DNA of 64,000 nt from positions 310,001 to 374,000 of the forward strand of contig OZ345373.1 of assembly GCA_977006965.1 (NCBI GenBank). The letters run 5' to 3'. Shown in pieces: positions 39,377-50,456 of this stretch. The position numbers and the translations under genes were made by a program. Position 1 is the stretch's first letter. Each line of letters starts with the position of its first letter. A model generated the notes under the pieces. It searched no databases, was not told where the DNA came from, and was given only the letters and a program-made list of their open reading frames with translations. This DNA is from Phymatolithon calcareum (taxonomy: Eukaryota > Rhodophyta > Florideophyceae > Hapalidiales).

Positions 39377-40291
39377 CACATCTTGCACACTGTATCATAG
39401 GTAGCGGTTCATCTTTGCCGTGTCCGGGGATGAAATGCCAAACAGTTCGTGAACAGTTAGAGAAGTGCTTGTTCTGCATATCTGTGCAAGACGTTCAGAT
39501 CGTCCAGTAGTGCCGGAATGATCACATGCTTGTTTCTGGCTGTTGTGTGAGGCTGGATCGTACGGATTGCAGTCTTCGTGATGAGGCGGAACGCGGTTTG
39601 GTTTTCATTGGTGCTGAGCCAGTCAAGCACAGTTGGCACTGGCTGTCAGCTGATCGAGAAGCGCTCACGGGGCAAACGTTCAGAGAGCCTCTCAAGAGCT
39701 TAAAATTCCAAGCAAATTTGAAAAACTGGCAACCCGCAATAACCCCACAATGACCCAGAGAACGAGAGCGAGGGAATACTTCGTTACTTGTCTACGGGGG
39801 GCCTTTCTCCTAGTTTAAACTGCTTGACTTTTCTATGTGCCAGATCTTCAAACTGGGCAGAGCGATGGAGAGAGGGCTTCAACGCCCAAGCAGAACTACG
39901 CAGTGGGCGCTGCGCCATAGAACTGTGAACTAAGGGGCAGCAGCAACGGCATAGTGCTGCTTGACCGTTGAAGCCCAGCGCTCTGCCCAACATTGCGCTA
40001 AGAGTCGGACTGTAGAAAGTTCATCGCTTTGCCTTTCTTTGCTATTTATAGGCTAATGCATATATTAAGCTCCATCTTGTCGCGTCCCTCTGAACCAGAA
40101 GTAGAGAACTACTGTATTAGTTACACCGATTCCCGAAGGGTGCACTGACGGAATTCGGAATATAGAAAACTGCACGTGAAATTCTCATCGATGCAAATTT
40201 GATGGCAGGATGCATCCATCCTACCTCAACAGTCCATAGAGTGCAAATTTTATACACCATAAGCGAGCAAGGATGGATAGATGTGAGTTTA

Positions 40292-40323
40292 CTTGTAGTG
40301 CTCCACATGGGGAGCACTACAAG
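40292..40323. repeat. Hairpin at the left end of the TIR element
   Basis: CTTGTAGTGCTCC (40292-40304) pairs perfectly with 40311-40323 around a 6-base loop. Confidence 0.8.
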
Positions 40324-40838
40324 CATATTTCCCAATGTCCCGGGTCGGAGTCCTGGCGACTCTTCATGTGGCGACTCGCGAGTAGAGTCACCTCCTGGCG
40401 ACTCCTAATTTTGTTCAAAAGAGGCGCTTGTTACAGAAATGTCATAGCTAGAATGCCCACTGTGCGACCAAAACAGAAACTCAACATTCTTATCTTTGGA
40501 CGATGTCTCACCATAATATGTTTGATCATATTATGATCAAACTATCATAAGGCGACACGTGGCATCCTTAAATTTGCCACGTTCACTGTTGAGGATACAC
40601 ATCCTTCATTACATCATAGGTCCACACATATTCCTGATCAGGGAACAAATCTTTAGCCTAGTCGTCCTATCATATTGTCTCAACATTCACAGAGCTCATA
40701 TTATGAAAATGTCGAAGTGGCTTACAGCCTGCTGTAAGGACGACTCGCGACGACTCTTTTTGGGGTCACTCTTGAGTCGACTACTTTCGAAAGAGGTGTC
40801 TCAGAGTCGTAGGAGTCGGATTCGTTGTGGACCACTAC
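40295..40838. mobile_element. Small TIR element, 544 bp
   Basis: Ends GTAGTGCTCCACA at 40295 and its near-complement TGTGGACCACTAC ending at 40838 form a 13-bp TIR with one mismatch. The flanks GTGAGTTTACTT and TTCAAGCTCTCGTTGTC are contiguous in the related sequence at about 4700-4770 (minus), which shows the empty site. Target duplication is at most 2-3 bp. Subterminal GGCGACTC repeats occur at both ends. No coding sequence was seen. Confidence 0.65.
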
Positions 40839-40970
40839 TTCAAGCTCTCGTTGTCTATTTAGCACCCGAGAGGCTATGCGAGCAAGGTTAGCAACAGAAG
40901 GTATGGTGGGCAATCGTAGTTCAAATACAATCTTCGCCCTCCTTCTCACCATGTTTGTCTTCATAGCACA

Positions 40971-41750
40971 ATGGCAACCGTGACTCCAGAAAACGCGAAG
41001 CAAGCAACCCCATGCACATACATCCCGTGGCGCGAAGAACCTGTCCATAATGTGCTATACGAGGATGATTGTATAACGCTTTACTCTGCGGCCGCCCCAC
41101 CGGCATCACCGGATGCCAATATCGTATTTCACTCCCACTCTCTCGACACCATTTTTGTCATGCTCTGCACCGCCTCGGCAGTGAACGAGAAGCCAGGCCA
41201 TGAAAACGCACGCATCTCCCTGACGCGCGGCGGCATTCTGGTCTACCCATTAACCGGGAAAGAAGCATACGTCCATCGTGTGCGCGATCATGTCAGTCCG
41301 CTTGCGTTTGTCGGCGTTGAGGTAGCTCTACGCCGCCTTCCAGAGCAGGAGGGGCTTTTGACAGTCTGCCCGCAGGTGGCGGAGCCACTCACATGCGGCG
41401 CTGGGTTTGCAACCGCTTCACGTGTTCGCATTGAGCCCGGCGTTCCGTTTTCATTGTTGCGAGAAAACGGCCCTGGTTTACTGCCCATGCGCACGATTTT
41501 AGTGTCCACTAGAAATGAGCCGCAATTGTGTTGTTTGCAAGCCTTCATCTCCCCCGGTGCCAGCATTCGACGCGTGGAGGACCGTCGACTCGGGTTCTAT
41601 ATGGCGGCTTTGCTCATTAGAAACGCAGGAGGTGGTGCATTTGCGTCGGATGCTGGTTGCGTGCTTCTGAATAGTGGGGCATGTGCATGGGAAGGGATTG
41701 TAATTGATGTATGGGGAATGAATCCCAGTTTTCATAGCAAACGGAAATAG
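40971..41750 (+). CDS. Cupin-fold (RmlC-like) protein
   Basis: 259 residues, intronless. Residues 19-125 follow the pattern of small cupins: PWREEPVHNVLYEDDCITLY, then a metal-site-like strand FHSHSLDTIFVMLCTASA, then the second box ISLTRGGILVYPLTGKEAYV and HRVRDHVSPLAFVGVEV. Ligand-type His residues are present in the HSH and H(R)VRD segments, but not the full HxH...E...H set. The second half (about 150-259) may be a second, degenerate cupin barrel, giving a bicupin. Enzyme activity cannot be predicted. It is convergent with AMMECR1, with a 244-bp gap between stops. Confidence 0.65.
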   Translation: MATVTPENAKQATPCTYIPWREEPVHNVLYEDDCITLYSAAAPPASPDANIVFHSHSLDTIFVMLCTASAVNEKPGHENARISLTRGGILVYPLTGKEAYVHRVRDHVSPLAFVGVEVALRRLPEQEGLLTVCPQVAEPLTCGAGFATASRVRIEPGVPFSLLRENGPGLLPMRTILVSTRNEPQLCCLQAFISPGASIRRVEDRRLGFYMAALLIRNAGGGAFASDAGCVLLNSGACAWEGIVIDVWGMNPSFHSKRK

Positions 41751-41994
41751 TGCGTACAGTCGACTAATAGTCAAGAGGGCAACGTAGGGTAGACCACTTT
41801 TTGGAAGGCTTGGTACGGAGAAGGAATGGAGAAGGACTGCTCGTAAATCTCCTTTAAACCTGTGTGTGTGACGCAGTGTATTCATACAATCGTACTGCAA
41901 GTAAGAGTGCCTACTCCAGTCTCAGCCATTTGCGCGAACCTTCACTACACTGACCACGCACAGATATCGCACAAACAGAAAACAAACACATCGG

Positions 41995-42597
41995 CTACCG
42001 AGCACGAGAATATTCGAGATATTCCTGGTAAGTCATAGCATACTTGGACGACTGGTACCTGGTAACCGAAGCGGCGCTCAAAATTTGCTGCGTGAGCGTA
42101 CTATTAAATCCAGCTTTCTGTGCCAGACTAGCGATAGCCTCCTGTGGCGTCCATCCCTGATCCTCCGCAACCTCTGGCAAATAGGTTGCAGAATAGTTAT
42201 GTCCTTTGTGATCGAAATTGAGAATGATTCCATGTCTCCCAACCTGCCAATCGTGCACTCCCGCGGGGGCGTCCTCAAAAGTGTGTAGCAGGGAGACACC
42301 AACCTGCAATGAGTTGAGCTCTCTCCGCGTGATAGGATCAAAACGATGATCATGGAACGCAGCCTGCTCAGCATAATGACCGACAGCATATCCAAGATTG
42401 GTAGGTGTGAGAGTTCCGATGCAACCGCGCAAGTCATACAAGTCGTATTCCGCATTATCGACGCGAATATTCCATGTCACGAACACGCCGCCAACATCAC
42501 CGCGAGTGAGAGTCGGTGCGCTTTTCCCGTCGAGAACGCTGAGCAGGACATCGAAGGCATGGGCGCAAAGGGCGGCATCGGCCTCAGTTTCCGCCAT
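41995..42597 (-). CDS. AMMECR1: AMMECR1 family protein
   Basis: 200 residues from the ATG at 42597, intronless. The family hallmark LRGCIGTL (here DLRGCIGTLTP) is followed by GYAVGHYAEQAAFHDHRFDP, ELNSLQVGVSLLHTFEDA, DWQVGRHGIIL and TYLPEVAEDQGWTPQEAI. These are the conserved blocks of AMMECR1/YggS-neighbour proteins from archaea to human. The molecular function is still poorly defined; the RGC motif lines a conserved pocket. The open frame continues 28 codons upstream without an ATG, so the Met start is supported. Confidence 0.92.
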   Translation of the reverse strand: MAETEADAALCAHAFDVLLSVLDGKSAPTLTRGDVGGVFVTWNIRVDNAEYDLYDLRGCIGTLTPTNLGYAVGHYAEQAAFHDHRFDPITRRELNSLQVGVSLLHTFEDAPAGVHDWQVGRHGIILNFDHKGHNYSATYLPEVAEDQGWTPQEAIASLAQKAGFNSTLTQQILSAASVTRYQSSKYAMTYQEYLEYSRAR

Positions 42598-42986
42598 GTT
42601 GGGCGGATGATGATGTGTGTTGCGTGGGCAGGGAAGGATGAGCGGGGCGGGAAATTTGTAGGCTGATAGGACAGATTGCAAGCGCTGTCATAAAGTTTAG
42701 AGTGATAATAATAAGCCTAGTAATTAGTTTAGAAATTCATTGGCGCTACAGATGACGAAGCATATACACCTCACGCCATTGCCACCTCACTCCGGGATCG
42801 TCCCTTCCACGTAAGATCTGATTTTTCTCCTCTCGCTTCTTGTATACCCTACTGGACAAAGCAACGGACGATTTCAGTCTTGCTATAAGCACGCAGACAG
42901 TATTCTTCTTTGTGTGTCCCCGAATCTCAGTCGTGCACTTGAAGTTATTGGCCGACGTCACATCCGCCTCGTTGGTTGTATACCCC

Positions 42987-43021
42987 ACCGGGCAGAAGAC
43001 CATTCCGGTCTTCTGCCCGGT
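42987..43021. repeat. Perfect 15-bp-arm hairpin between AMMECR1 and the phosphatase gene
   Basis: ACCGGGCAGAAGACC (42987-43001) pairs perfectly with 43007-43021 around ATTCC. It ends 12 bp beyond the stop of the 5-phosphatase (43034), so it would be in that gene's 3' UTR. Confidence 0.85.
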
Positions 43022-43033
43022 CAGCCCTTCTGC

Positions 43034-45511
43034 TTACGCGCGCGGAGAGTAAGCGGGAACAGTTTTCGCCTTCGTTCGACCTCTAATTTCAAGTGGTCCC
43101 TTGTAGCCTTTTGCTGAAGTCATGTCCGAGTTGCGCACCACTCGGCCTTGGGAATCCACCCACAACGGACCGTCGCTAACGGTCATCTGCACGACCGCTT
43201 CGATTCGCCGCCCAGGAGCACCGTACTTCGTCAAGTCCAAATCAAACGCGTACGGTTTGTTGACCTCTCCTATAAGATCCGCAATGGGCAGAACACCGGA
43301 ATGTCCAACTCGAGACCCTGACCTTCCAAACACGAGAAGTATGTGTTCGTACCGCAAATCCTCGAGGTCCATCACGGGGACGAGCGGTATTACTGGCAGT
43401 GACTCTCCAATGCGCTCTCTGCGCCCGCTGCCGAATTTGGGGATTCCCACCCGATAAACCCGACTGCTCTTCAGGAAAAGACCTCTTCCATGAACTTCCA
43501 TTCGAACTCCACGCAGGAATGGCCGTTTGTCCTTCACCCTGCGCGCCCGTGGCTCGAACACCTGTTCCGAGAGCGAGTGTCGTTTTCGCGGCCCCACATC
43601 CACATCGGCCGTCATTCCTTGTCCGCTCAACTCCGTCTCTATCAAGCTTGTTTGCAGTGTCGGATGGTTAAGGCGTCGAGGCACCCCGACGGTAACATCT
43701 GAGTGTCTTGGCGGGGTAATACTGAAACCATTCAACCATGGCATCCCCCGACTGTGCGAGCGTATGTTGGGGGAACGCTGCATGACAGGAGATACTCGAA
43801 TTCGGTGCGGACGATGCGTGGGATCGTCCGAACTATCTGCGCTCTCCACGGTGTCTTTTCCCATCAACTTCAGGTTGGGTGACATCGGCCTTTCCTCACA
43901 TCCCTCAACATCTGTGCAATCCTCAACAATTTCGTTATGCGCCAGACCATTAACCAGACCATCCTCGAGGTCGTCATCGTCGGGGTCGTCCGGGTCTAAG
44001 CCGAGCATCTTCTTCGGCGGCAGTGATTTGGATCGCATCGTCATGTTTTCTGGGAACACATCTTCACCAGGCGAATCGCTGTATGGAAGGAATGGAGGTC
44101 GCGACTCCACTAAATTTGTATGTCCTTCTGATGGGCTTTCAAAATTTCGCGACTTAGTTGAGAGCATTGGTGATTGCCGGTTGGTGTCTTCTAGCGGTCG
44201 GGTGTTGTGAATTCGAATAAGCTTGAACTCGACAGTCACGCGAAGTCCAGAAGGAGGGGTGGTTTGGTTGAGGCGCGGAATTCGGATAATTGGGGCTGTG
44301 ACCTCGAAGTGCGCGCACACCGGCCGGTGATCGGAGCATTTGAATTGCGGGAGTGACCGGTACTCCAGACATTTCACCATCGATCTTCGGGACGGAAGCG
44401 AATACCATAAAACTCGGTCACAATAGCTTGGAATTCGCAAGGGGCTATACTCATCTTTGTATGGCTCCATTTTGAAGGTTGGGGGAAAGCTAATGGGTGC
44501 CTCCTCGAAGTTGACAAAAACGTGACCCTTCGCTCGTTCTTGGAGCAACTGGTCGACGGATGAAAGAGATGACCAATCTTGGGCATCGATTTTTGATGCA
44601 ACCCAACGTAATCGCGCGTTGTGTGTTGAACCGGGCGGGGTTAAGCGATAGTTAAGGTCTCCAAAGAAGAAGACGTGATCGTACCGATGAAAAAGAGGGA
44701 TAGGGGCAACAGCATCGGTGGTGCGAGCTGTGAGCGGCTCTGCGTTATCAAGTCTGCGGAGAATGGTCATCCAGTCATCTTGTCGTTCGCCGATTTGCTT
44801 CTCGTTGGCGGCGAGATGCGCAACAACAAAACACATACGACAGGACATGCCATAGAGCAGCTCAATCGCGACGGCCCCCTTATTCGGCCACCGGTCGGCC
44901 ACACCGACACCGACGCGCATGCCGGCACGGAGGCGGAGCGGAGGACGGATTTCGGACTTTGCAAACACCTTAATTCGCATTCCGCCATAATTTTGGCCAC
45001 CGAGATAATCCCAATCGCTTGAGAGCGCGGATCTCAGGGACTTCCTCCAGCCGCGACGGCCGAGGGCAACCTCTTGCAGCCCGACAACAATCACATCGCT
45101 GACTAATGCTGACTCGCGGAGGAGGTTGCGGCTGGCCGAGGAGACTCCACCAGGACCACCGACGTTCCATGTGATACATGAAACTCGCAGATTGCGGTGC
45201 GCAGGCATGGCGGATAGGGCGGTTTTCTTTACTGAAGGGTGGTCTGACGTGGCGGTGCTGTGTTGCAGTCCGGTTGCGCAGAGCGTGCGTGTTGAAAAAC
45301 CCCAGCGGTGGAGTGACGTGTTAGCGGGAATTTTCGACGAGTTCGCTTGCAGGGCGCCCTTTATCACTTGCAAATTCAGGTGGGGCGGGAGGGTGGAAAG
45401 GGTGAAACTCGTATGGGGCGCCGGGAAAAGGCGTGTGGCACCAAGAAAGGGAGTTGAAGCGCCGTTCGTGAGGTAAGGTCGATAGGGTCGAGAAGTAGAC
45501 GCGACACCCAT
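43034..45511 (-). CDS. Inositol polyphosphate 5-phosphatase
   Basis: 825 residues, intronless. Residues of about 108-405 form the catalytic DNase-I-like (EEP) domain: VSCITWNVGG, VIVVGLQEV, the core motif FFFGDLNYRL (281-290), PSYCDRVLWY (361-370) and CSDHRPVCAHFEV (392-404). These correspond to the family signatures (N/D)W.GDLNYR and P.WCDR.L...SDHRPV. The enzyme removes the 5-phosphate from phosphoinositides or inositol phosphates. A Ser/Pro/Asp-rich linker follows (about 430-660). The C-terminal beta-rich domain (about 670-790, YEHILLVFGRSG...FDLDLTKYG) resembles a C2 domain. The first 100 residues are unconserved; an alternative Met at 45208 (MPAHRNLRV) begins just before the catalytic domain. 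Confidence 0.92.
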   Translation of the reverse strand: MGVASTSRPYRPYLTNGASTPFLGATRLFPAPHTSFTLSTLPPHLNLQVIKGALQANSSKIPANTSLHRWGFSTRTLCATGLQHSTATSDHPSVKKTALSAMPAHRNLRVSCITWNVGGPGGVSSASRNLLRESALVSDVIVVGLQEVALGRRGWRKSLRSALSSDWDYLGGQNYGGMRIKVFAKSEIRPPLRLRAGMRVGVGVADRWPNKGAVAIELLYGMSCRMCFVVAHLAANEKQIGERQDDWMTILRRLDNAEPLTARTTDAVAPIPLFHRYDHVFFFGDLNYRLTPPGSTHNARLRWVASKIDAQDWSSLSSVDQLLQERAKGHVFVNFEEAPISFPPTFKMEPYKDEYSPLRIPSYCDRVLWYSLPSRRSMVKCLEYRSLPQFKCSDHRPVCAHFEVTAPIIRIPRLNQTTPPSGLRVTVEFKLIRIHNTRPLEDTNRQSPMLSTKSRNFESPSEGHTNLVESRPPFLPYSDSPGEDVFPENMTMRSKSLPPKKMLGLDPDDPDDDDLEDGLVNGLAHNEIVEDCTDVEGCEERPMSPNLKLMGKDTVESADSSDDPTHRPHRIRVSPVMQRSPNIRSHSRGMPWLNGFSITPPRHSDVTVGVPRRLNHPTLQTSLIETELSGQGMTADVDVGPRKRHSLSEQVFEPRARRVKDKRPFLRGVRMEVHGRGLFLKSSRVYRVGIPKFGSGRRERIGESLPVIPLVPVMDLEDLRYEHILLVFGRSGSRVGHSGVLPIADLIGEVNKPYAFDLDLTKYGAPGRRIEAVVQMTVSDGPLWVDSQGRVVRNSDMTSAKGYKGPLEIRGRTKAKTVPAYSPRA

Positions 45512-45955
45512 GTCGCCTTTACAGTAAATAATGTTAAAACAATGCTTATGGGCGTTTTCGAATGTAATGCGCCCCTCAGCGAGTGTTCGGGTCGACCTAT
45601 GAAAGGGCGTTGCCCAGCACGTGATGCGTAGAAGTGATCATGCCGCTGTTATTGATGCAGCACGGCAAACAAAGCATTAGTACCATGTTTCAAATATTTC
45701 CACAGTTTCAAGCTTTATGCCGAAAAATATTCGAATTGATATATTCCTCAACAGAACTGGAAAAGCAAAAAAAATGAGAATGCTGCGCTGAAAGCTCAAA
45801 CCAACAAGAAAATAGAATACGTTTCTCGAAAAATGGATTGGGCTGACACCATCTCGATGAATTAACGATGCAATGAAATGATAAATTAAAATGTGCTTCA
45901 AAAGAAGCTATTTTTGATGCGCAGAACGTGGGCGGCCCGACGATATCAACGTTGT

Positions 45956-46142
45956 TACAGTACAGAACCAGTATGGTCAACAGCCGAGCCCTACCAAAAT
46001 TTATGAACAAAATTTGGTCATAAAGCATCAAAAAGAAGTCTAATATCTGATACATATCGATACATATCACATTTCTTTTTGATGCAACAGCTCGGCCTTC
46101 CCGATTGGGATGGCTCGGCTGTTGGCCGTACCGGTACTGTGC
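45956..46142. repeat. Short inverted-repeat element (MITE-like)
   Basis: The left arm holds CAGTACAGAACCAGTATGG and GGTCAACAGCCGAGCC. The right arm is its imperfect complement ending GGCCGTACCGGTACTG, so about 30 bp pair. An inner pair GCATCAAAAAGAA/TTCTTTTTGATGC closes a roughly 40-base loop. The CAGTAC ends resemble mariner-type MITEs; no target duplication is clear. Confidence 0.6.
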
Positions 46143-47508
46143 AGCACTACAAAAGCACAATACTGGCATTGACTAACCTTAAGGATAGTAAATGCCAGTA
46201 GTTACTGTCTTCTACTAAACTCGACGAGAATTGAATGATATTCATAATAATGTGCCATACATCAGAGCTTTGCCCTCAACAGTTGAGACAATTTTGCTGG
46301 AAATCTTCTCAATGCAATCAGATTTTCGTTCCATTCTCGGTTCAGTTAGCAATTAATCGAATCATCAGTTTGCGCATGTATCACCAGACGATGTTGGAGA
46401 TTACGATGAGATACGGGCCCGTATTATGGAGAGCCGTTTCGGGACAGTACCTATTTTTAGCAATTTTCTGCTGCTAAACTGAATCGAATCGTTGATAACT
46501 GGATGTCCTTTAAATATGCAGATACGAGGGATACTGTCGTACCAAATGCAATTGAGGGCAGTTCTGTCAGGGTCGTCCCGTTCGGTGATGACGGGTTGAG
46601 AGACTGACCAGAATGAGTTTGGGATAATCGGCCTTATGGTCCAGGTGCGCTTATCCGGGGCAATTGCGATAGCGGCCGCCAAAGGCGTGAGCACTATCGC
46701 GGTAGTGATTCCTTTGTCTGTAATGATTCAGGGGGTTTAATGAGGTGTAGGTTATTCTTGTCTTGGCTTCCTTGCTCTACCTATCCTACTGTCTCTTATA
46801 GGCAAGTCCTCCCTCTTGGTATTCTACTCTAGTATCTACATTGGGTTAACACTGCTTAGGGCGTGTTGTAACCGCTTCAGGAACCATCCCGTTTGGGGCA
46901 CAGGATTATGCATGTGTTCCGTTTGGGTGCCGTGCATACCGCCGATTCAAGTGCATGCATATGCACTTGTAGTACACTGCAGATAGTGCACTCGATGTTA
47001 CTTGCGATGCACTTGGATGAACCGACAGATACAGTATATCTCTCGTGTCGCAAGTGTTTCTGAATCGCGCAATATTGCCGCTGGATGCTTAGCGGAAAGG
47101 GATGGCTGTGTTCGCGCGGCGAGAAATAAAGCCGATATAGATATAAGGAACGATCGCCCGTAGCACCATGAGAGCCAGCAGCGGAATAAGGCAGCGATGT
47201 GCCGACTCACAGCTCTGCCATAGCTCGAGCTACAGGCCTTCATGCCCGAATGCCGGGATGCAAGTGAGTTTAGCTTGCTTTCATTATCCGATACTACAGC
47301 AGCGAAGTATTGTGCATTGTACCCCATACGTGGTCCTCTGTCGGCCATGTCTCGCCGAGTTGAAGACTTCTAGGTCCGCATAGGGCTTCCGCCCAGTGGT
47401 CAACACAACCAGTGCTGGAGGTGTTAACGTCTTCGAGGTGAGAAGAGCACACGTGTAGAATATGCGCCTTGACGTGGAATCAAAAAGTTTTGCAAATTTA
47501 AAGTATGC

Positions 47509-47551
47509 ACCGTGGCTCCCACATTCATAATATTAATGTGGGAGCCACGGT
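47509..47551. repeat. Perfect 17-bp-arm hairpin
   Basis: ACCGTGGCTCCCACATT (47509-47525) pairs perfectly with 47535-47551. It directly abuts the large fold-back that follows. Confidence 0.88.
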
Positions 47552-47789
47552 CTATGTCTTATATTAGTGCATATCATAGCAGTATCATACGTGCACACGC
47601 CCGTTTCGGGTTTTTCATGCGCTTCGCTCTCAAATATTGTCACTACTCGAAGCAGTACTCTAGGGGTAGATCCATTTATCGAGTAGTGACAATATTTGAG
47701 AGCGAAGCGCATGAATAACCCGAAACGGGCGTGTGCAAGTATGATACTGCTATGATATGCACTAAGATATGCACTAATATAAGACATAG
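47552..47789. repeat. Large fold-back, arms about 100 bp and almost identical
   Basis: Left arm 47552-47650 and right arm 47679-47789 are reverse complements. They differ only by two substitutions and a 12-bp tandem duplication (TTAGTGCATATC) in the right arm; the loop is 28 bases. Arm identity this high implies recent origin or ongoing conversion. Transcripts of either strand would form a long dsRNA stem. Confidence 0.9.
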
Positions 47790-48622
47790 GAATGCGCTAT
47801 CTAACCCTAATTTAGTATTCAAGATAGATGCTTACCTCTACACGTATGAAGTCTGTCCAACTGTCGAGTACAGTGCTGGCCACACATTGCGTTGTCGGTG
47901 ACCAAAATTGAGCGACGCTTCAGGTTTTGAATGACAGTCTCTGCGGTTCAACTGCCGCCTGCAACTCACAATTTAAGGTCGGTGTCTCGCATCCTGATAG
48001 ACGGCGACCACTTCCATATAACGACTCATGTCCTGTAGAAGTGTGTACCACAATGCCTCCGTTCACAAAGTAATTGCACAAACTAACAACCTTTCTACCA
48101 GTATCTTACTGTGGAGGCCAAGCGTGAATAGCGAAGTCCCTTTTTGATCCTTCGATGTCGACTCTTCCTATCTTTTTGCAGCAGAATTTGCCAAGTGTCG
48201 GATTGTTCACCGGCTAACAGGGAATGTGAGCTGGGTCCAGACCGTTGTGAGAGAGGTTAGTTTTATCCTACCGATGAGGAGTTGTCGTGGCAGTAATTCA
48301 AGAAAGTCCGAGAGGAACACTTGATTCATTCCTCTGGCACATGGAACTACCGGAGCCGGTAGTGCTTCGAAGCTACCGATTGAATGATCAGTAAGGCTGA
48401 GAAAGTCTAAGCCAGGATCGGGTCTGCTCAGCGACGACATATTGTTTCCGCCCTTCGCTTGAGTTCATATAGCACTTCGGTGCAAGTACCATTTTTTTTC
48501 AGATTGCCTATTCTTGCAGAGAGATGTCTGAAATTGAGTTTGAGTGCAAGAGACTCACAGGAGCTCTTGTTGGGAGAGAATTACGAATCAAGAACGTTTT
48601 GAGCAGCCAGATGACTTTAGCG

Positions 48623-48949
48623 CAAAGCATTGGAATTATTTATTTATTTTTATTCTTTTCTCGAAAAGTGTCGAGAATAAATAATTTATTGTTGAACGCA
48701 GAAGCAATAAATTATTGTATTCAAGTTCAGCGAGGTATAAATAACTGGTTATTCCCCGAATTATTGGATCCTTCTTGCTACTTTCTGTCGCGATAGAATA
48801 ACCGGATCGAAAAAATGAGGAGTCCGATACAATAATTGTCGCAACCACGACGATCTCAATAAATACAATAAATATGCGAGACTCAGGAATAAATTATTGG
48901 AACAATAATTTAAATAATTACAATAGCAATTATTTTTTCCAATGCTTTG
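48623..48949. mobile_element. hAT-like MITE, 327 bp, 8-bp TSD
   Basis: A perfect 13-bp TIR, CAAAGCATTGGAA at 48623-48635, is mirrored at 48937-48949. The 8-bp direct repeat CTTTAGCG flanks it at 48615-48622 and 48950-48957, the duplication length made by hAT transposases. The interior is AT-rich with repeated AATAAATTATTG motifs and no coding capacity. Confidence 0.88.
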
Positions 48950-50456
48950 CTTTAGCGTAGAGATTATGCAAGAGCTGCCCCGTTACTCCAAGGTGAGGCT
49001 TTGGGAGCTCTCAAAAATAAAATCATCAAATATCTCTATTCTTGCAGATTACCGGATTAGAACCGGAGTATGTATGCTATTGAGTAACCTTTGTTGTCAC
49101 GAATTGCTGGGCATATCTGGGTTCTTATGATTTGATATGGCTCTCTCTGTGCCTTCGGTTGCACGACCTAAAGCTGGCGTTCTCGATCGCGGCCCTGGTT
49201 CGACACGTCGATTTCTCTCCAATTTTGTGCCTCTGGAATTCAGGCAAATAGGAAGTTGCTGGAGTTCTTTTCCGACTTGTCATGGGCCTAGAATGGCGCA
49301 TTGGAACTATGCAAGACATTTAAGAAACCCACAGCAGGCCACGGGAATACTTGTTTCAATGGAAGAATTTCACTAAGCTCCCGCTAGAATGCTACGCCCA
49401 TCTGGTTGTTGCCCTTTTAATAGACGCGAAAAGCTCTCCGAAGGCGGGATCTTATCTCCTGTTCCACAGGGTGCCTGGCAAGTGAAATAGGGAATCGAAA
49501 TTTACCTTTAAACGGCCGATAGACGGAGGTGAAAATGGGAACCAGTTGTACAGGAAAGGGGACGTATAAAAGAACAAAGAATTTCATAGTTTCTGCCCCA
49601 GATCAGAATATTGATATGCTACTACATTATCCAATCGTCAAGTGTGGTGATACCGGAAATTGAATTCCTTACTTGTCCTACTAGAGGCTATAGTATTCCA
49701 ACTGCACAAGGCCTCAGTCCCCAGGAGCAGGAGGCCAATCTGTGGGATGCTCTGCAGTTCGCCTTTTGTCATTAGTGGATAGGCCAAGTACTCTTGCATT
49801 GTTAAGGCTATGAATGCCTCTGGAATTGCACTAACCGCATTGCGCCTTGCTATTTCGTACGCAATTCATGCAGACTTGGGCCGAGAATGCTAACGATTAT
49901 TGCTGGACATGCGAAGAACTCGGGTGCTCCTCGTGTTGCACATTCAAGCAACCTATTATATACTTTTCATGCTTTTCATGACACGAAATTCTTTCCTGAG
50001 AGCAATGTAACGTCTCAACTGAATAATTATACTGCCCCCGAAATCAATGAATCAAGAAAGGTGCTTCGTTGGCATCAGCCTTACAAGTATGCCTACTTAA
50101 GCAGAATACATGGTGAGCTAGCTTGCCATTAAGTTTGACATTGTTCCGATTTGGTCTTCGAAGCCTCAGTTGTAGATATCCTTCATCCGTCCATCAAGAT
50201 CATCGAGAACGTTGGAGTGCGACTGCGTTGTCTTGGTCAGACTCGACGGAGCATGTCCGGTGGATGTGACTTCGGTAGCTATGGGTTCCTCTTCTAAGAT
50301 CTAACTTGATATTAATCCTGGTACCTTCTGCAACTTTGGAAGTGCTCATGTCTCTTCAATTTTTCCAAATCCTGGCACCGTAAATATGTCGATTCTACAC
50401 AGAGGAGGTGTCGGCGTTGAAGTTTTACAAATTCCGAACAGTAAACAAACCGCTCT

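Larger units (their letters stand above)
36561..40294. other. Gene-poor stretch with hairpins
   Basis: Open frames such as 37625-37948 + and 37866-38255 + show no domain. Structures noted are the CAT-repeat hairpin (38501-38553) and the twin palindromes (39303-39376). No gene could be supported. Confidence 0.4.
45512..50456. other. Gene-poor 4.9-kb region with MITE-like elements
   Basis: No gene could be supported. It contains the element at 45956-46142, the hairpin and fold-back at 47509-47789 and the hAT-like MITE at 48623-48949. Short frames at 46998-47348 (-), 48207-48440 (-) and 49137-49376 (+) have no domains. Confidence 0.45.

Noticed and set aside
43122-45476. Plus-strand open frames up to 227 codons
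   Set aside because: Antisense to the inositol 5-phosphatase gene; no domains.
47512-47787. Two similar small proteins (MSYISAYHSS... and MSYISAYLSAYHSS...) on opposite strands
   Set aside because: They are translations of the two arms of the fold-back, not genes.
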